64,000 nucleotides of DNA from positions 40,448 through 104,447 of the forward strand of contig JAEEJK010000069.1 in NCBI GenBank assembly GCA_016281815.1, read 5' to 3'. Shown one piece after another: positions 54,502 through 63,205 of this stretch. The position numbers and the translations under genes are program-made. Under the pieces are notes generated by a model, which saw only the letters and a list, made by a program, of their open reading frames with translations, did no database searches and was not told where the DNA came from. Position 1 is the first letter of the stretch, and each line of letters starts with the position of its first letter. Source of the DNA: Prevotella sp. GTDB taxonomy: Bacteria > Bacteroidota > Bacteroidia > Bacteroidales > Bacteroidaceae.

Positions 54502-56880
54502 ATGAACGTAATTACGAAAACAGTATCATTGCCAGATGGAAGAACCATCAGCATTGAGACCGGGAAAGTGGCAAAGCAGGCAGACGGCAGCGTCATGCTC
54601 CGCATGGGCAATACGGTGTTGCTCGCCACTGTTTGTGCCGCAAAAGATGCAGTTCCCGGAACCGATTTCATGCCTTTACAGGTCGACTACCGAGAGTTGT
54701 ATGCCTCAGCCGGACGTTTCCCCGGCGGTTTCACCCGTCGCGAGGGCAAGCCGGGCGACAACGAGATTCTCACGTCACGCCTGGTGGACCGTGTGCTCCG
54801 CCCGCTGTTCCCCTCCAACTACCATGCCGAGGTTTATGTGAACGTGCTTCTTTTCTCCGCTGACGGAGTCGACCAGCCTGACGCATTGGCCGGTTTTGCA
54901 GCATCTGCCGCTCTGGCCTGCTCAGATATCCCCTTTGAGTGCCCGATTTCCGAGGTACGCGTTGCCCGCATCAACGGCGAGTATGTAGTGAACCCCACCT
55001 TTGCCCAAATGAAGGAAGCCGACATGGACATCATGGTCGGAGCCTCCGCAGAGAACATCATGATGGTGGAGGGCGAGATGAAGGAAGTGAGCGAGCAAGA
55101 CCTGCTTGCCGCCCTGAAAGTGGCTATGGACGCCATCCGTCCGATGTGCGAGTTGCAAACCGAACTGTCCAAGGAACTGGGCAAGGACGTGAAGCGTGAG
55201 TACGACCATGAAGTGAATGACGAGGAACTGCGCGAGCAGATGAACAAGGAACTGTACCAGCCCGCCTACGACGTGACGAAGCAAGCCCTTGAGAAGCATG
55301 CCCGTGCCGAGGCTTTCGACAAGATCCTCGCCGACTTCAAGGAGGCATACGCCGCTGCCCACAGCGACCTCACCGAGGACGAACTGGCAGAGAAGAACGA
55401 CATGATGGACCGCTACTACCACGATGTGATGCGCGATGCCATGCGCCGCTGCATCCTCGACGAGGGCATCCGTCTCGATGGCCGCAAGACCGATGAGATC
55501 CGCCCCATCTGGTGCGAGGTGTCTCCGCTGCCCATGCCTCACGGAAGTTCTATCTTCACCCGTGGCGAGACACAGTCTCTGACCACCTGCACCCTGGGCA
55601 CCAAACTTGATGAGAAACTGGTGGACGACGTGCTTGACCGCAGTTACATGCGCTTCCTGCTCCACTACAACTTCCCGCCATTCTGCACCGGCGAGGCAAA
55701 GGCACAGCGCTCTGTGGGCCGCCGCGAGATCGGTCACGGTCACCTGGCATGGCGCGCCCTGAAGGAGATGATTCCAGAAGACTTCCCCTATACCGTACGT
55801 CTGGTGAGTGAGATTCTTGAGAGCAACGGTTCATCGTCGATGGCCACCGTCTGCGCCGGCACACTGGCTTTGATGGATGCAGGTGTCCCGATGAAGAAGC
55901 CTGTGAGCGGCATCGCCATGGGTCTGATCAAGAACCCCGGAGAAGATAAATATGCCGTGCTCAGCGACATCCTCGGCGACGAGGACCACCTGGGTGATAT
56001 GGACTTCAAGACCACTGGCACCGTTGACGGTCTGACCGCCACTCAGATGGACATCAAGTGCGACGGATTGAGTTTCGACATCCTGGAGAAAGCCCTTATG
56101 CAGGCCAAGGCTGGCCGTGAGCATATCCTCGGCAAACTCACCGAGACCATTGCTGAGCCTCGTCCCGAACTTAAGCCGCATGTACCCCGCATCGTTGCCT
56201 TCGAGATTCCGAAGGAGTTCATCGGTGCCGTCATCGGCCCGGGCGGAAAGATTATCCAGCAGATGCAGGAGGATACTGGTGCCACCATCACCATCGACGA
56301 GGAAGACGGCGTGGGCAAGGTGCAGGTGAGTGCTCCCGACAAGGAGAGCATCGACGCTGCCATTGCCAAGATCAAGTCGATTGTCGCCATCCCCGAGGTG
56401 GGTGAGGTGTATGAGGGCACTGTCCGCTCCATCATGCCTTACGGCTGCTTCGTGGAGATCATGCCTGGCAAGGATGGTCTGCTCCACATCTCCGAGATTG
56501 AGTGGAAGCGCCTCGAGACCGTTGAGGACGCCGGCATCAAGGAGGGTGACAAGATCAAGGTGAAACTGATGGAGATTGACCCGAAGACCGGTAAATACAA
56601 ACTCTCACACCGTGTGCTGGAGCCCAAACCAGAGGGCTATGCAGAGCGTGAGCGCCGTCCGCGCCCCGAGCGTGGCAGCCGTGAGAACCGCGAAAACCGC
56701 CAGGGAGGCAACGGTGGCAACCGTGAGAACCGCCAGGGTGGCAACAATGGTTGCAACCGTCAGCAGAACAACGGAGGACATCAAAACCGCCAGCCGCGCC
56801 GCAACGACTACCGCGATCCGCTGGCAGAGCGTGAGCCCCGCGACTTCAACGACAGTCTCGACCATCAGGACTTCGACTGA
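54502..56880 (+). CDS. pnp: Polynucleotide phosphorylase
   Basis: PNPase degrades RNA 3' to 5' with phosphate in the RNA degradation machinery. The 792-residue protein has two RNase PH domains (about 1-220 and 310-540, with [20 protein letters not shown]), a helical linker, a KH domain ([18 protein letters not shown]) and an S1 domain ([20 protein letters not shown]). An unusual C-terminal tail rich in Arg, Asn, Gln and Gly (RENRQGG repeats, about 710-775) then follows. The ATG at 54502 is taken over the TTG one codon earlier. The tail may bind RNA or partner proteins. Confidence 0.97.
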   Translation: MNVITKTVSLPDGRTISIETGKVAKQADGSVMLRMGNTVLLATVCAAKDAVPGTDFMPLQVDYRELYASAGRFPGGFTRREGKPGDNEILTSRLVDRVLRPLFPSNYHAEVYVNVLLFSADGVDQPDALAGFAASAALACSDIPFECPISEVRVARINGEYVVNPTFAQMKEADMDIMVGASAENIMMVEGEMKEVSEQDLLAALKVAMDAIRPMCELQTELSKELGKDVKREYDHEVNDEELREQMNKELYQPAYDVTKQALEKHARAEAFDKILADFKEAYAAAHSDLTEDELAEKNDMMDRYYHDVMRDAMRRCILDEGIRLDGRKTDEIRPIWCEVSPLPMPHGSSIFTRGETQSLTTCTLGTKLDEKLVDDVLDRSYMRFLLHYNFPPFCTGEAKAQRSVGRREIGHGHLAWRALKEMIPEDFPYTVRLVSEILESNGSSSMATVCAGTLALMDAGVPMKKPVSGIAMGLIKNPGEDKYAVLSDILGDEDHLGDMDFKTTGTVDGLTATQMDIKCDGLSFDILEKALMQAKAGREHILGKLTETIAEPRPELKPHVPRIVAFEIPKEFIGAVIGPGGKIIQQMQEDTGATITIDEEDGVGKVQVSAPDKESIDAAIAKIKSIVAIPEVGEVYEGTVRSIMPYGCFVEIMPGKDGLLHISEIEWKRLETVEDAGIKEGDKIKVKLMEIDPKTGKYKLSHRVLEPKPEGYAERERRPRPERGSRENRENRQGGNGGNRENRQGGNNGCNRQQNNGGHQNRQPRRNDYRDPLAEREPRDFNDSLDHQDFD

Positions 56881-56910
56881 TGATTTCCACCTTATTACAT
56901 AAATAATAGA

Positions 56911-56940
56911 ATCCCCGCCTCGGATGAGACGGGGATCTTT
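56911..56940. terminator. Terminator between pnp and the FISUMP gene
   Basis: ATCCCCG-C-CTC pairs with GAG-A-CGGGGAT around GGAT (10 bp with one C-A mismatch), followed by CTTT. It can serve pnp and, reversed, the minus-strand FISUMP gene ending at 56945. Confidence 0.75.
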
Positions 56941-56944
56941 AATA

Positions 56945-57592
56945 TTATTTGCATACAGGACGAATGTAGCAGGCCGAACACTGATCTTTCCCTAAAACTT
57001 CTTCAAAGTCGTTGCCATCAGACTCGCTGGGTCCAATCCATAAACTTTCGGATGTGCCTTTTTTCAAGTGAGTGGCAGTCCAATAATGAGTCAAAACTGG
57101 AATTTCCCCGATTCCATCTTCAACAAAGAAATCAACAGGAATAGCAATGGAAACCTTGTTCTTCCCATAAAAGACATATACAGGTTTGCCCTTTATCTCT
57201 TTCATTTCATGAGTGCATTTTGAAAGTAACTCCTCCATTTCTGCTTTGGTAGGCATACGCCAGTTGCCACCCCATTTTGCCCGGGCCACATCATTTTTTG
57301 TACCACTGATATTCTCGCCGATGTCCTTGTAGGTTTTTGTCTTAGAATCATAGTAGGCATAATTGTCGTTACCAGCCACTTCTTCACTAACAGAGGTTTC
57401 GCCCCACTGATAGGTGTTCCCCAAATCATAAGGAGTGGCGGCTCCAACATTACAGCAGGCCCACTTCGTGCCACTAGGCATACCGAGATCAATCATGTGA
57501 GGATGCTTGTTGTTGGGGCATTTCACACCTTGTGCCATTGCGACTACATTTATAGCCAACAAAGCTATCATTGTCAAAACATTATTTCTCAT
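56945..57592 (-). CDS. FISUMP-domain secreted protein
   Basis: The 215-residue protein has a signal peptide (ends VVAMAQ, residue 21). A FISUMP (Fibrobacter succinogenes major paralogous) domain makes up the rest: HPHMIDLGMPSGTKWACCNV, TYQWGETSV, GGNWRMPTKAEMEELL and HYWTATH, closing SACYIRPVCK. The fold is related to C-type lectins and formylglycine-generating enzymes. The start at 57592 is used because its 29-nt leader matches that of the SUMF1 gene. The same domain ends the caspase-like protein. Function is unknown; glycan or protein binding at the surface is possible. Confidence 0.82.
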   Translation of the reverse strand: MRNNVLTMIALLAINVVAMAQGVKCPNNKHPHMIDLGMPSGTKWACCNVGAATPYDLGNTYQWGETSVSEEVAGNDNYAYYDSKTKTYKDIGENISGTKNDVARAKWGGNWRMPTKAEMEELLSKCTHEMKEIKGKPVYVFYGKNKVSIAIPVDFFVEDGIGEIPVLTHYWTATHLKKGTSESLWIGPSESDGNDFEEVLGKDQCSACYIRPVCK

Positions 57593-57664
57593 AATCGTTA
57601 TTCTTTTTATGTTGTTAGACTTTCTTGCTATTCCATAATTGGATTCTGTCTTCATTGCGATGCA

Positions 57665-58786
57665 TCAATCTATTTCCAAGCATGATTTGGGCACCTCTAT
57701 AATTTCTCCTCGTCCATAAAATTGTTTCTTCCAGTCGTAATCATAATGAGTAGTATATGCCAAGTCTTTCCAACCAGTGTATTGGCTGGCAGGGATGTAT
57801 AAAGTAAGGAGGCCCTTCAATACCACCCTGTCAATATATACTTTGCATTTATCCCCATATATAGCAGTTACTCTACCATAGTATCCAGAGCCTTTCGTCC
57901 ACATGAAACATTTCACATGACATCCTTCATATAGCGTCCGGGAAGTGCTTGAACTTGAGGAGGAGGAAGATGAGCTGGAAGATAACGATGAAGATTTGGA
58001 AGAACTATTGGAAGATTTGGAAGAACTATTAATCAAAGCCACTGCCCCGGCAATTATGGCACCAGCCACAAATAATGTTCCGAAAGAGCTTTTTTGCGTG
58101 TAGGAACTATTTGAAGCCATTTTTTTCCTTTGCCCTATTACCTTCCAGTTTTCATCAACAAAGTAGTCATATCCATTATATTTTACACGGGCGAAGCATT
58201 CATCGCGAACTTTTGTATAATCGCCAATCATTGCAAGTGGATACCTGTATTCATCCTGCAAATATATTGCATCGTAAACAAACGGTCTGACTGTGTTACC
58301 ATAAAAGTCAATCAACCCTTCTTTGCCGTTAGCTTTAGCTGAAATCACACCATTTCTTGTTTTTCCGCCAATATGCTCAAAAACAAAAGGAGCCACTGTT
58401 TGTCCCCTGACATTGATTATGCCATACTTTCCATTGTCAATTTGCGCTATATACAAATTATTCGGAAGATATTTCCAACCGATATTTTTATACTTAAATG
58501 GCACAACCACATCTCCATTAGTATTGAAGATGCCATATAGGTTGTTTTCGTTTCTTGCAACGGCGAACCCATTTCTAGTGCTTGAAAATCCTGCAGAGAA
58601 AAAATATTTGCATGGTTGTACATATTTATCTATCCTATGGTTGTATATGCCTTGTCTTCCGTTAGCGTCTTTCACAATTTGCATAGGTTCTCCTTTACTA
58701 TTGTAAAAGTCATAATAAGAGTTTTGGGAAAAGGCGACAAGACTGCCAAGAAGGACCAAAGCTATGATTATTGTCTTTTTTATCAT
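57665..58786 (-). CDS. Secreted WG-repeat protein with Ser-rich linker
   Basis: The 373-residue protein has an N-terminal hydrophobic signal (IIIALVLLGSLVAFSQ). About four WG-type repeats follow (GRQGIYNHRIDKYV, NLYGIFNTNGDVVVPFKYKN, GKYGIINVRGQTVAPFVFEH, GKEGLIDFYGNTVRPFVYD). Then come a second hydrophobic segment (about 240-252), a long serine run (about 255-285) and a C-terminal SH3-like region (GCHVKCFMWTKGSGYYGRVT). The ATG at 58786 is chosen over one 10 codons earlier because it gives a better signal sequence. WG proteins are surface or periplasmic scaffolds of unknown function. It lies 72 nt before the FISUMP gene on the same strand. Confidence 0.78.
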   Translation of the reverse strand: MIKKTIIIALVLLGSLVAFSQNSYYDFYNSKGEPMQIVKDANGRQGIYNHRIDKYVQPCKYFFSAGFSSTRNGFAVARNENNLYGIFNTNGDVVVPFKYKNIGWKYLPNNLYIAQIDNGKYGIINVRGQTVAPFVFEHIGGKTRNGVISAKANGKEGLIDFYGNTVRPFVYDAIYLQDEYRYPLAMIGDYTKVRDECFARVKYNGYDYFVDENWKVIGQRKKMASNSSYTQKSSFGTLFVAGAIIAGAVALINSSSKSSNSSSKSSSLSSSSSSSSSSSSTSRTLYEGCHVKCFMWTKGSGYYGRVTAIYGDKCKVYIDRVVLKGLLTLYIPASQYTGWKDLAYTTHYDYDWKKQFYGRGEIIEVPKSCLEID

Positions 58787-58884
58787 TATACCAAACCCTT
58801 GGTTTGTGTCGGGCACAACATCTAAATGATTATTCCTTCACTTTTATTATACAAAATGGTATTCATGTCATTTCTCAAAGCCAT

Positions 58885-59685
58885 TTATTCAGAAAGGGCC
58901 AAACGGAACCCCCATTCTGAAAGCTTGTCTTTGGGTGAAATCACCCCAATATCAGCAATAACACATTGATTAACACGAGAACTGTAGCCTCCGCCTTTGA
59001 CAATATATTTGCCATGCTCTGACTTGGATTTGGACCTTGTGTATTTCGTATTTGTTATCTCTGCAACATTTCCAGTCATATCATAGATCCCAAGCTCATT
59101 TGGAACTTTTTCTGCTACCATGTGTGTCTTGCATTCATTTTCACGAATTTCAAAACCGCTGAAGTCTTTGCCCAAATGCTTCTTTCCGCTATTCTGGGCA
59201 TACCACGCAACATCCTCAATATTATTACTTCCCGCAAACCTTGTAGCTTTCGCCTTCTTGCCTCCACGGGCAGCATATTCCCACTCTTCCTCCGTAGGCA
59301 GACGGAACTTGCGGTTTGTAAGCTTGTTTAGTTTCTGTATGAATTCCTTACAATCTTGCCAACTCACATTTTCCACGGGATAGTATTTTGTAAATTCAGA
59401 CAATGGATGCTTAAACACAGATGGAGATGTTCCCATTACTGCTTTCCACAATCCTTGGGTAACCTCTGTTTCTCCAATGAAGAACGTTCCTACAGTTGCC
59501 TCCCTGACTGGCTCGGAAGCCAAGACCTCACCTTGGTCTGGAGTTGCACCCATCTTGAAAGTGCCACCTTCTACTTTCACCATTTTAAATGGAACGCCAT
59601 TAACGGTGAATGTTTCCATTGTCTGCGCGGTTGCTCCCATTGTCATAGCCAACAACGCAATAATTGATATAACATTTTTTTTCAT
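58885..59685 (-). CDS. Secreted SUMF1/FGE-sulfatase family protein
   Basis: The 266-residue protein has a signal peptide (ends MGATAQ, residue 21) followed by a formylglycine-generating-enzyme (SUMF1) fold: VEGGTFKMGATPDQ, FFIGETEVTQGLWKAVMG, YPVENVSWQDCKEF, FRLPTEEEWEYAARGG, YDMTGNVAEI and a final EWGFRLALSE. The cysteine pair that catalyses formylglycine formation in true FGE is not evident, so it is probably a binding or scaffold member of the family. It has a 5' leader and signal peptide very like those of the FISUMP gene at 57592. Confidence 0.9.
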   Translation of the reverse strand: MKKNVISIIALLAMTMGATAQTMETFTVNGVPFKMVKVEGGTFKMGATPDQGEVLASEPVREATVGTFFIGETEVTQGLWKAVMGTSPSVFKHPLSEFTKYYPVENVSWQDCKEFIQKLNKLTNRKFRLPTEEEWEYAARGGKKAKATRFAGSNNIEDVAWYAQNSGKKHLGKDFSGFEIRENECKTHMVAEKVPNELGIYDMTGNVAEITNTKYTRSKSKSEHGKYIVKGGGYSSRVNQCVIADIGVISPKDKLSEWGFRLALSE

Positions 59686-59790
59686 AATCGTAATTCTTTT
59701 TATATTGTTAGTTTTCCTGTAAATCTATATGCATTTATTGATTGATTTCCAATAATTATACCACATCGGGCCAACAGGTATATAATTCCC

Positions 59791-59816
59791 TAAATAAAAG
59801 CCCGTAGGCAAGCGGG
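59791..59816 (-). terminator. Terminator after the caspase-like/FISUMP gene
   Basis: On the minus strand CCCG and CGGG flank CTTGCCTA, followed by CTTTTATTT. It lies 88 nt past the stop at 59904 and separates that operon from the SUMF1 gene. Confidence 0.55.
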
Positions 59817-59903
59817 TGCAAAGGCTGTAGAGGGAAGAGGTTACGAACCCTATGAATCAGCAATACAAATCGGGGTCAAACCCTATATAATTGCCTTAAC
59901 TTT

Positions 59904-62171
59904 TTATTCGTATTCCATACTGGGAATGACGACGGCTCTGACATTTCTGCCCCCACAACGACTGGCACTTTTGGAAACTTTCCCTTTATCAATAGTATCT
60001 GTTCCCCAATAATAAGAGGTATCTGGAACTATGGTCTGAAGCTCAGATGACCAATATTCACATTCCCCACTGGCATAATGATAAAAACGATAATATTCTC
60101 CTCCGGCAGGAAGAAACATCGTTCGCCCATTAGTACCTGTGAATTTCAGACCGTTAACCCCGTTCTCTGTCGCCTGTTCTACTTTACAATACCTGAATAA
60201 CTCATTGATTGTTGTTTTATCTGGCATCACCCACTCACCTCCCCATTTGACATGAGCCACATCGTATTCGGTGCCGGAGATGTTGGAACCGATGTCTTTA
60301 TATGAAGATGAAGACATGTTATAATGGATGTGATTATCGACATCATAATAGTCCTTTTCCGTAGTCTCGCCCCAGGCATAGTAACCTCCGATGTCATCAG
60401 GCTTGACTGCCCCCACATTGCAGCAAGACCACTTGGTGCCGCTGGGAAGACCAAGGTCTATCATGTGCGGGTGTTCATCATCAGGGCAGGATTCATAAAA
60501 CACTTCTCCTTCACCGCCATTTTCTTTGAAAGGTTTCGCCCTAACAAAAATCATTGGCCTCATCAATATTTTATTCGCAAAATTCTCATCATTGGCTGCC
60601 TCAATACAATAAACCCCATTTTCGGATAGATCAATGGTAACCTTTCCATAATAACCAGTTTCACTTTTCTTCTTTTTTAATGAGTATACCTTTGGAGATG
60701 CATCAGACCTTAATGGAATTGATTTCAGAAAGATCTCCTTTGGATACAAATCCCCGCTATACCCCCTATTATCTTTCATATATATATTTAACTTGACACT
60801 TTTGTCATTCAGGGAAAGAATACCTGAATATTTATCTGCATACAAATAGCATAAGCCATGCCGATAATACTCAGGAACATCTGTGAAACGATAGGGAGGA
60901 GCAGGCTCATCATGATAATACCTGTATTTAAACTGTCCCTCAAATTGGTGCTGCATCCATGCTTTTGTTATTAGGTCTCTTTGCCATGTGTCTTCCTCTC
61001 TTCCTATTATTTCGTAATAAGGACTGTCCTGATCCCTTATATCTAGGGCGTCCGCCAGCGACTTGCCTCGCATCAGGTTATAGAACAAAAGAGTAGCGTG
61101 AGCCTGTGCCGTTGAATTACTTCCTGCCCAACCGACACACGTTCCGTATTTGTTGCCTTTGGTGTAGGCATCGCAAGAACCCATATATAGAATAACGTCG
61201 TTATTCAGTTTTATTGTGTTGACATTCACAGCACAATCATATCTTGCCTTGGCACCTATAACACCAAATCCCTCATTCCAAAAACGAGCAATAAGCGGAA
61301 CCTTATTATGTTCAGAGGCATATTCATCAATAAATAATTTGTAATCAGCACTATTATTACACTTATCAAACTCCTCACCAATAGCAAAAAAAGAATTATT
61401 ACCATCTACAAAACCATGCGACATGATAACTACGGCAATATAATCTGATGATGAACTCTTTACTTTTCGAAGATTGGCTATGGTCATTTTCTCATACGGA
61501 TAGTATTCATAGTCATAGCCATGATGATATAGATCTATCATCATATATTCAAGCATCTTATTCTGCGTCGTTCGGGTGATTTGGTTGCTGAAATAGTTGA
61601 ACACTGCAACCTTTTTTCTCGTACCACTTCTCACTTGAGACCTTGAATCCATCAAACGTTTCATTGCATCGGATGACACATTAGCAAGGTTTCCACCTTC
61701 TTTCTCTTCGTAGAATGGGTCTAAAAAAAGATTGGCAGGATATGCTGTTATGGTATCGTTATCCTTAAACTTGACGATTAAAGACTGATTATCATCCGTA
61801 GAGAAAGCGTCTTCAATAACAGCGTTATTCTTAAGTACGGCTGCTATGCCCTGAGCATCTACTTTTTTATTTGTGCTGATGAGTTGTTCAAGCTTAGAGG
61901 TTATATCTTCAACTGTCCCTGTCGCCAAATTACTGTTTGTACGTGCGATGTAGCTCACGTCTTCAATACTGCCACGGGCTGCCCCATCTGCATCCCACAT
62001 ATATCGAACTCCGGAAGACGTTCGGTCGCCGTATTGTTCCTGTTGAAAGATGAGGCTCGGCACCATCTGAGAGTTGCCGTTTTTGTCTGCCACAATGAAC
62101 GAGGTCTGGCTTTGCGCCATCATCGTGACAGCGACAAAATGAATTAATACATAATAGATGATTCGTTTCAT
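59904..62171 (-). CDS. Secreted caspase-like (clan CD) peptidase fused to a FISUMP domain
   Basis: The 755-residue protein has a signal peptide (ends TMMAQ) and an N-terminal beta region of about 180 residues. A clan CD peptidase-like domain follows (about 190-400) with hydrophobic strand plus His252 in VVIMSHGFVDG and hydrophobic strand plus Cys333 in VILYMGSCDA. The segment after the Cys (GTCVGWAGSNSTAQAHATLL, then NLMRGKSLADAL) fits the family. The His-Cys distance of 81 is longer than in most members, with an insertion between. A linker of beta strands leads to a FISUMP domain (about 590-755; HPHMIDLGLPSGTKWSCCNV, YYAWGETTEK). It is 18 nt after the small T9SS gene. Confidence 0.82.
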   Translation of the reverse strand: MKRIIYYVLIHFVAVTMMAQSQTSFIVADKNGNSQMVPSLIFQQEQYGDRTSSGVRYMWDADGAARGSIEDVSYIARTNSNLATGTVEDITSKLEQLISTNKKVDAQGIAAVLKNNAVIEDAFSTDDNQSLIVKFKDNDTITAYPANLFLDPFYEEKEGGNLANVSSDAMKRLMDSRSQVRSGTRKKVAVFNYFSNQITRTTQNKMLEYMMIDLYHHGYDYEYYPYEKMTIANLRKVKSSSSDYIAVVIMSHGFVDGNNSFFAIGEEFDKCNNSADYKLFIDEYASEHNKVPLIARFWNEGFGVIGAKARYDCAVNVNTIKLNNDVILYMGSCDAYTKGNKYGTCVGWAGSNSTAQAHATLLFYNLMRGKSLADALDIRDQDSPYYEIIGREEDTWQRDLITKAWMQHQFEGQFKYRYYHDEPAPPYRFTDVPEYYRHGLCYLYADKYSGILSLNDKSVKLNIYMKDNRGYSGDLYPKEIFLKSIPLRSDASPKVYSLKKKKSETGYYGKVTIDLSENGVYCIEAANDENFANKILMRPMIFVRAKPFKENGGEGEVFYESCPDDEHPHMIDLGLPSGTKWSCCNVGAVKPDDIGGYYAWGETTEKDYYDVDNHIHYNMSSSSYKDIGSNISGTEYDVAHVKWGGEWVMPDKTTINELFRYCKVEQATENGVNGLKFTGTNGRTMFLPAGGEYYRFYHYASGECEYWSSELQTIVPDTSYYWGTDTIDKGKVSKSASRCGGRNVRAVVIPSMEYE

Positions 62172-62189
62172 AGATAGAATGTCTCCTCC

Positions 62190-62690
62190 TTATTTCTTGA
62201 TAAACTTGAATGACTGAGTACTGGTCTTGACGATATAGATGCCGCTTGGCAGGTGGCCGATGCTGACAACGGTCTCGCCCCCTGTAGCAGTGATCCGATT
62301 TTGCACAATACCGGCTGAATTATAGACGGTCACTTCTCCCTTCACACCTATCATCGTCAGCTTGTCAGAGGCCGCCCTGGCTATGATGTTGCCAGAAGGT
62401 CTGACGGGTTTGATATTATCTGTTCCATCCGACTGGAATGAAGCTTTTAGAATACCTTCAGCAAGAACTTCACCCGAAGTGGAAAGTATAGTGAAGTCAT
62501 AGGCATCATCTACAGCCACAAAACTTCCAACGTTGGCCATAGATATTTGTTGTTCTTCACCATAAGCATTCTGGAAGACCAACACCCAGCCATCATCAGC
62601 CAAGATAGGCAGACTTAAGTTGAGCATGACAGTCAACAAAAACATACCGATAGTTTTCTGCCACCTTTTGTAAAACAAAGATTTCATCAT
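62190..62690 (-). CDS. Small T9SS-exported protein upstream of the caspase-like gene
   Basis: The 166-residue protein has a signal peptide (ends LSLPILAD). A beta module of about 60 residues follows (DDGWVLVFQNAYGEEQQISM, VGSFVAVDDAYDFTIL), and the end is a T9SS type A sorting domain (about 105-166; KLTMIGVKGEVTVYNSAG, LPSGIYIVKTSTQSFKFIKK). The N-terminal module resembles the start of the caspase-like protein. It is the first gene of a two-gene operon, preceded by a leader of about 330 nt from the promoter at 63029-63060. It may be an inhibitor, a chaperone or a surface anchor for the peptidase; none of these is shown. Confidence 0.8.
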   Translation of the reverse strand: MMKSLFYKRWQKTIGMFLLTVMLNLSLPILADDGWVLVFQNAYGEEQQISMANVGSFVAVDDAYDFTILSTSGEVLAEGILKASFQSDGTDNIKPVRPSGNIIARAASDKLTMIGVKGEVTVYNSAGIVQNRITATGGETVVSIGHLPSGIYIVKTSTQSFKFIKK

Positions 62691-62790
62691 TGTGGTTCTA
62701 GTTTTAACTATAGTTAGGCCTCCTCATGTGCCGACAGGACACCACTTTGGTTATATGTTAAAGCGTGGCACTGTATGCCTGCATCGTCGA

Positions 62791-62904
62791 ACGGAGGTCC
62801 TAGGAAAACCCAACAAACAAGATGCAATGATAGCAGCCCACGCCATAGCGTGAGAACCATCATGCCTCCTCTTGTTTGCTTTCAGAAATTTCCTAGGTTT
62901 CCGT
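62791..62904 (-). ncRNA. Large imperfect hairpin in the 5' leader of the caspase-like operon
   Basis: Read outward on the plus strand, ACGGA (62791-62795)/TCCGT (62900-62904), CCTAGGAAA (62799-62807)/TTTCCTAGG (62889-62897), CAAACAAGA (62814-62822)/TCTTGTTTG (62870-62878), ATGAT/ATCAT and CACGC/GCGTG (62839-62852, loop CATA) pair in register, about 35 bp with internal loops. The minus-strand promoter at 63029-63060 would transcribe it about 120 nt after the start. It does not match a riboswitch or SRP RNA I know. A small mobile element remnant is the alternative. Confidence 0.6.
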
Positions 62905-63028
62905 CCAACAAGAAAAGCATAACGCTTCTTCTAATTCCACGAAGATACGGCATTGGCATATTGTATACCTGATGCCGGGTAGGGCTCAATCATGTTACCG
63001 AAATAAAATGTTAAGCCCATAGATACTG

Positions 63029-63060
63029 CAAAAATAAAGAAAGCTAATGACTTTTCCAAA
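63029..63060 (-). promoter_or_regulatory. Promoter of the caspase-like/T9SS operon
   Basis: On the minus strand TTTG (63060-63057), a 20-nt spacer and TATTTTTG (63036-63029) match the consensus exactly. Transcription would start near 63022, about 330 nt before the start at 62690, leaving a long structured leader. Confidence 0.7.
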
Positions 63061-63147
63061 CAATTATGAAGGAAAGTGAACAAAAAGAACAAAAAGGTAC
63101 AATGCACTCTTGAAGAAATCCCTCTCAAATGCAATTTAGTAGCTAAA

Positions 63148-63179
63148 TTTGGCGGGGTGAGATATTTTTTATATCTTCG
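63148..63179 (+). promoter_or_regulatory. Promoter of the AAA-ATPase-like gene
   Basis: TTTG (63148-63151), a 20-nt spacer and TATCTTCG (63172-63179; one change from the consensus) lie 26 nt before the start at 63206, divergent from the promoter at 63029-63060. Confidence 0.6.
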
Positions 63180-63205
63180 CATCGTAATTATCAGTTGGCA
63201 TCATC

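Larger units (their letters stand above)
62691..63205. other. 515-nt non-coding region with divergent promoters and structured leader
   Basis: No gene is seen here. It holds the minus-strand promoter of the caspase-like operon (63029-63060), the plus-strand promoter of the AAA-ATPase-like gene (63148-63179), the large hairpin at 62791-62904, a 12-nt perfect palindrome TAACTATAGTTA (62705-62716) 15 nt before the minus-strand start, and two similar stretches GCCTCCTCATGT (62719-62730) and GCCTCCTCTTGT (62864-62875). Confidence 0.75.

Noticed and set aside
56945..62690. Diversity-generating retroelement, suggested by C-type-lectin-like (FISUMP/SUMF1) domains
   Set aside because: No reverse transcriptase, template repeat or adenine-biased variable repeat is present in the window.
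62791..62904. Hairpin as an SRP RNA, 6S RNA or tmRNA
   Set aside because: The AGCAGCC near the inner loop recalls SRP RNA, but the GGAA tetraloop context and the rest of the S domain are missing, and the length and layout fit none of the three.
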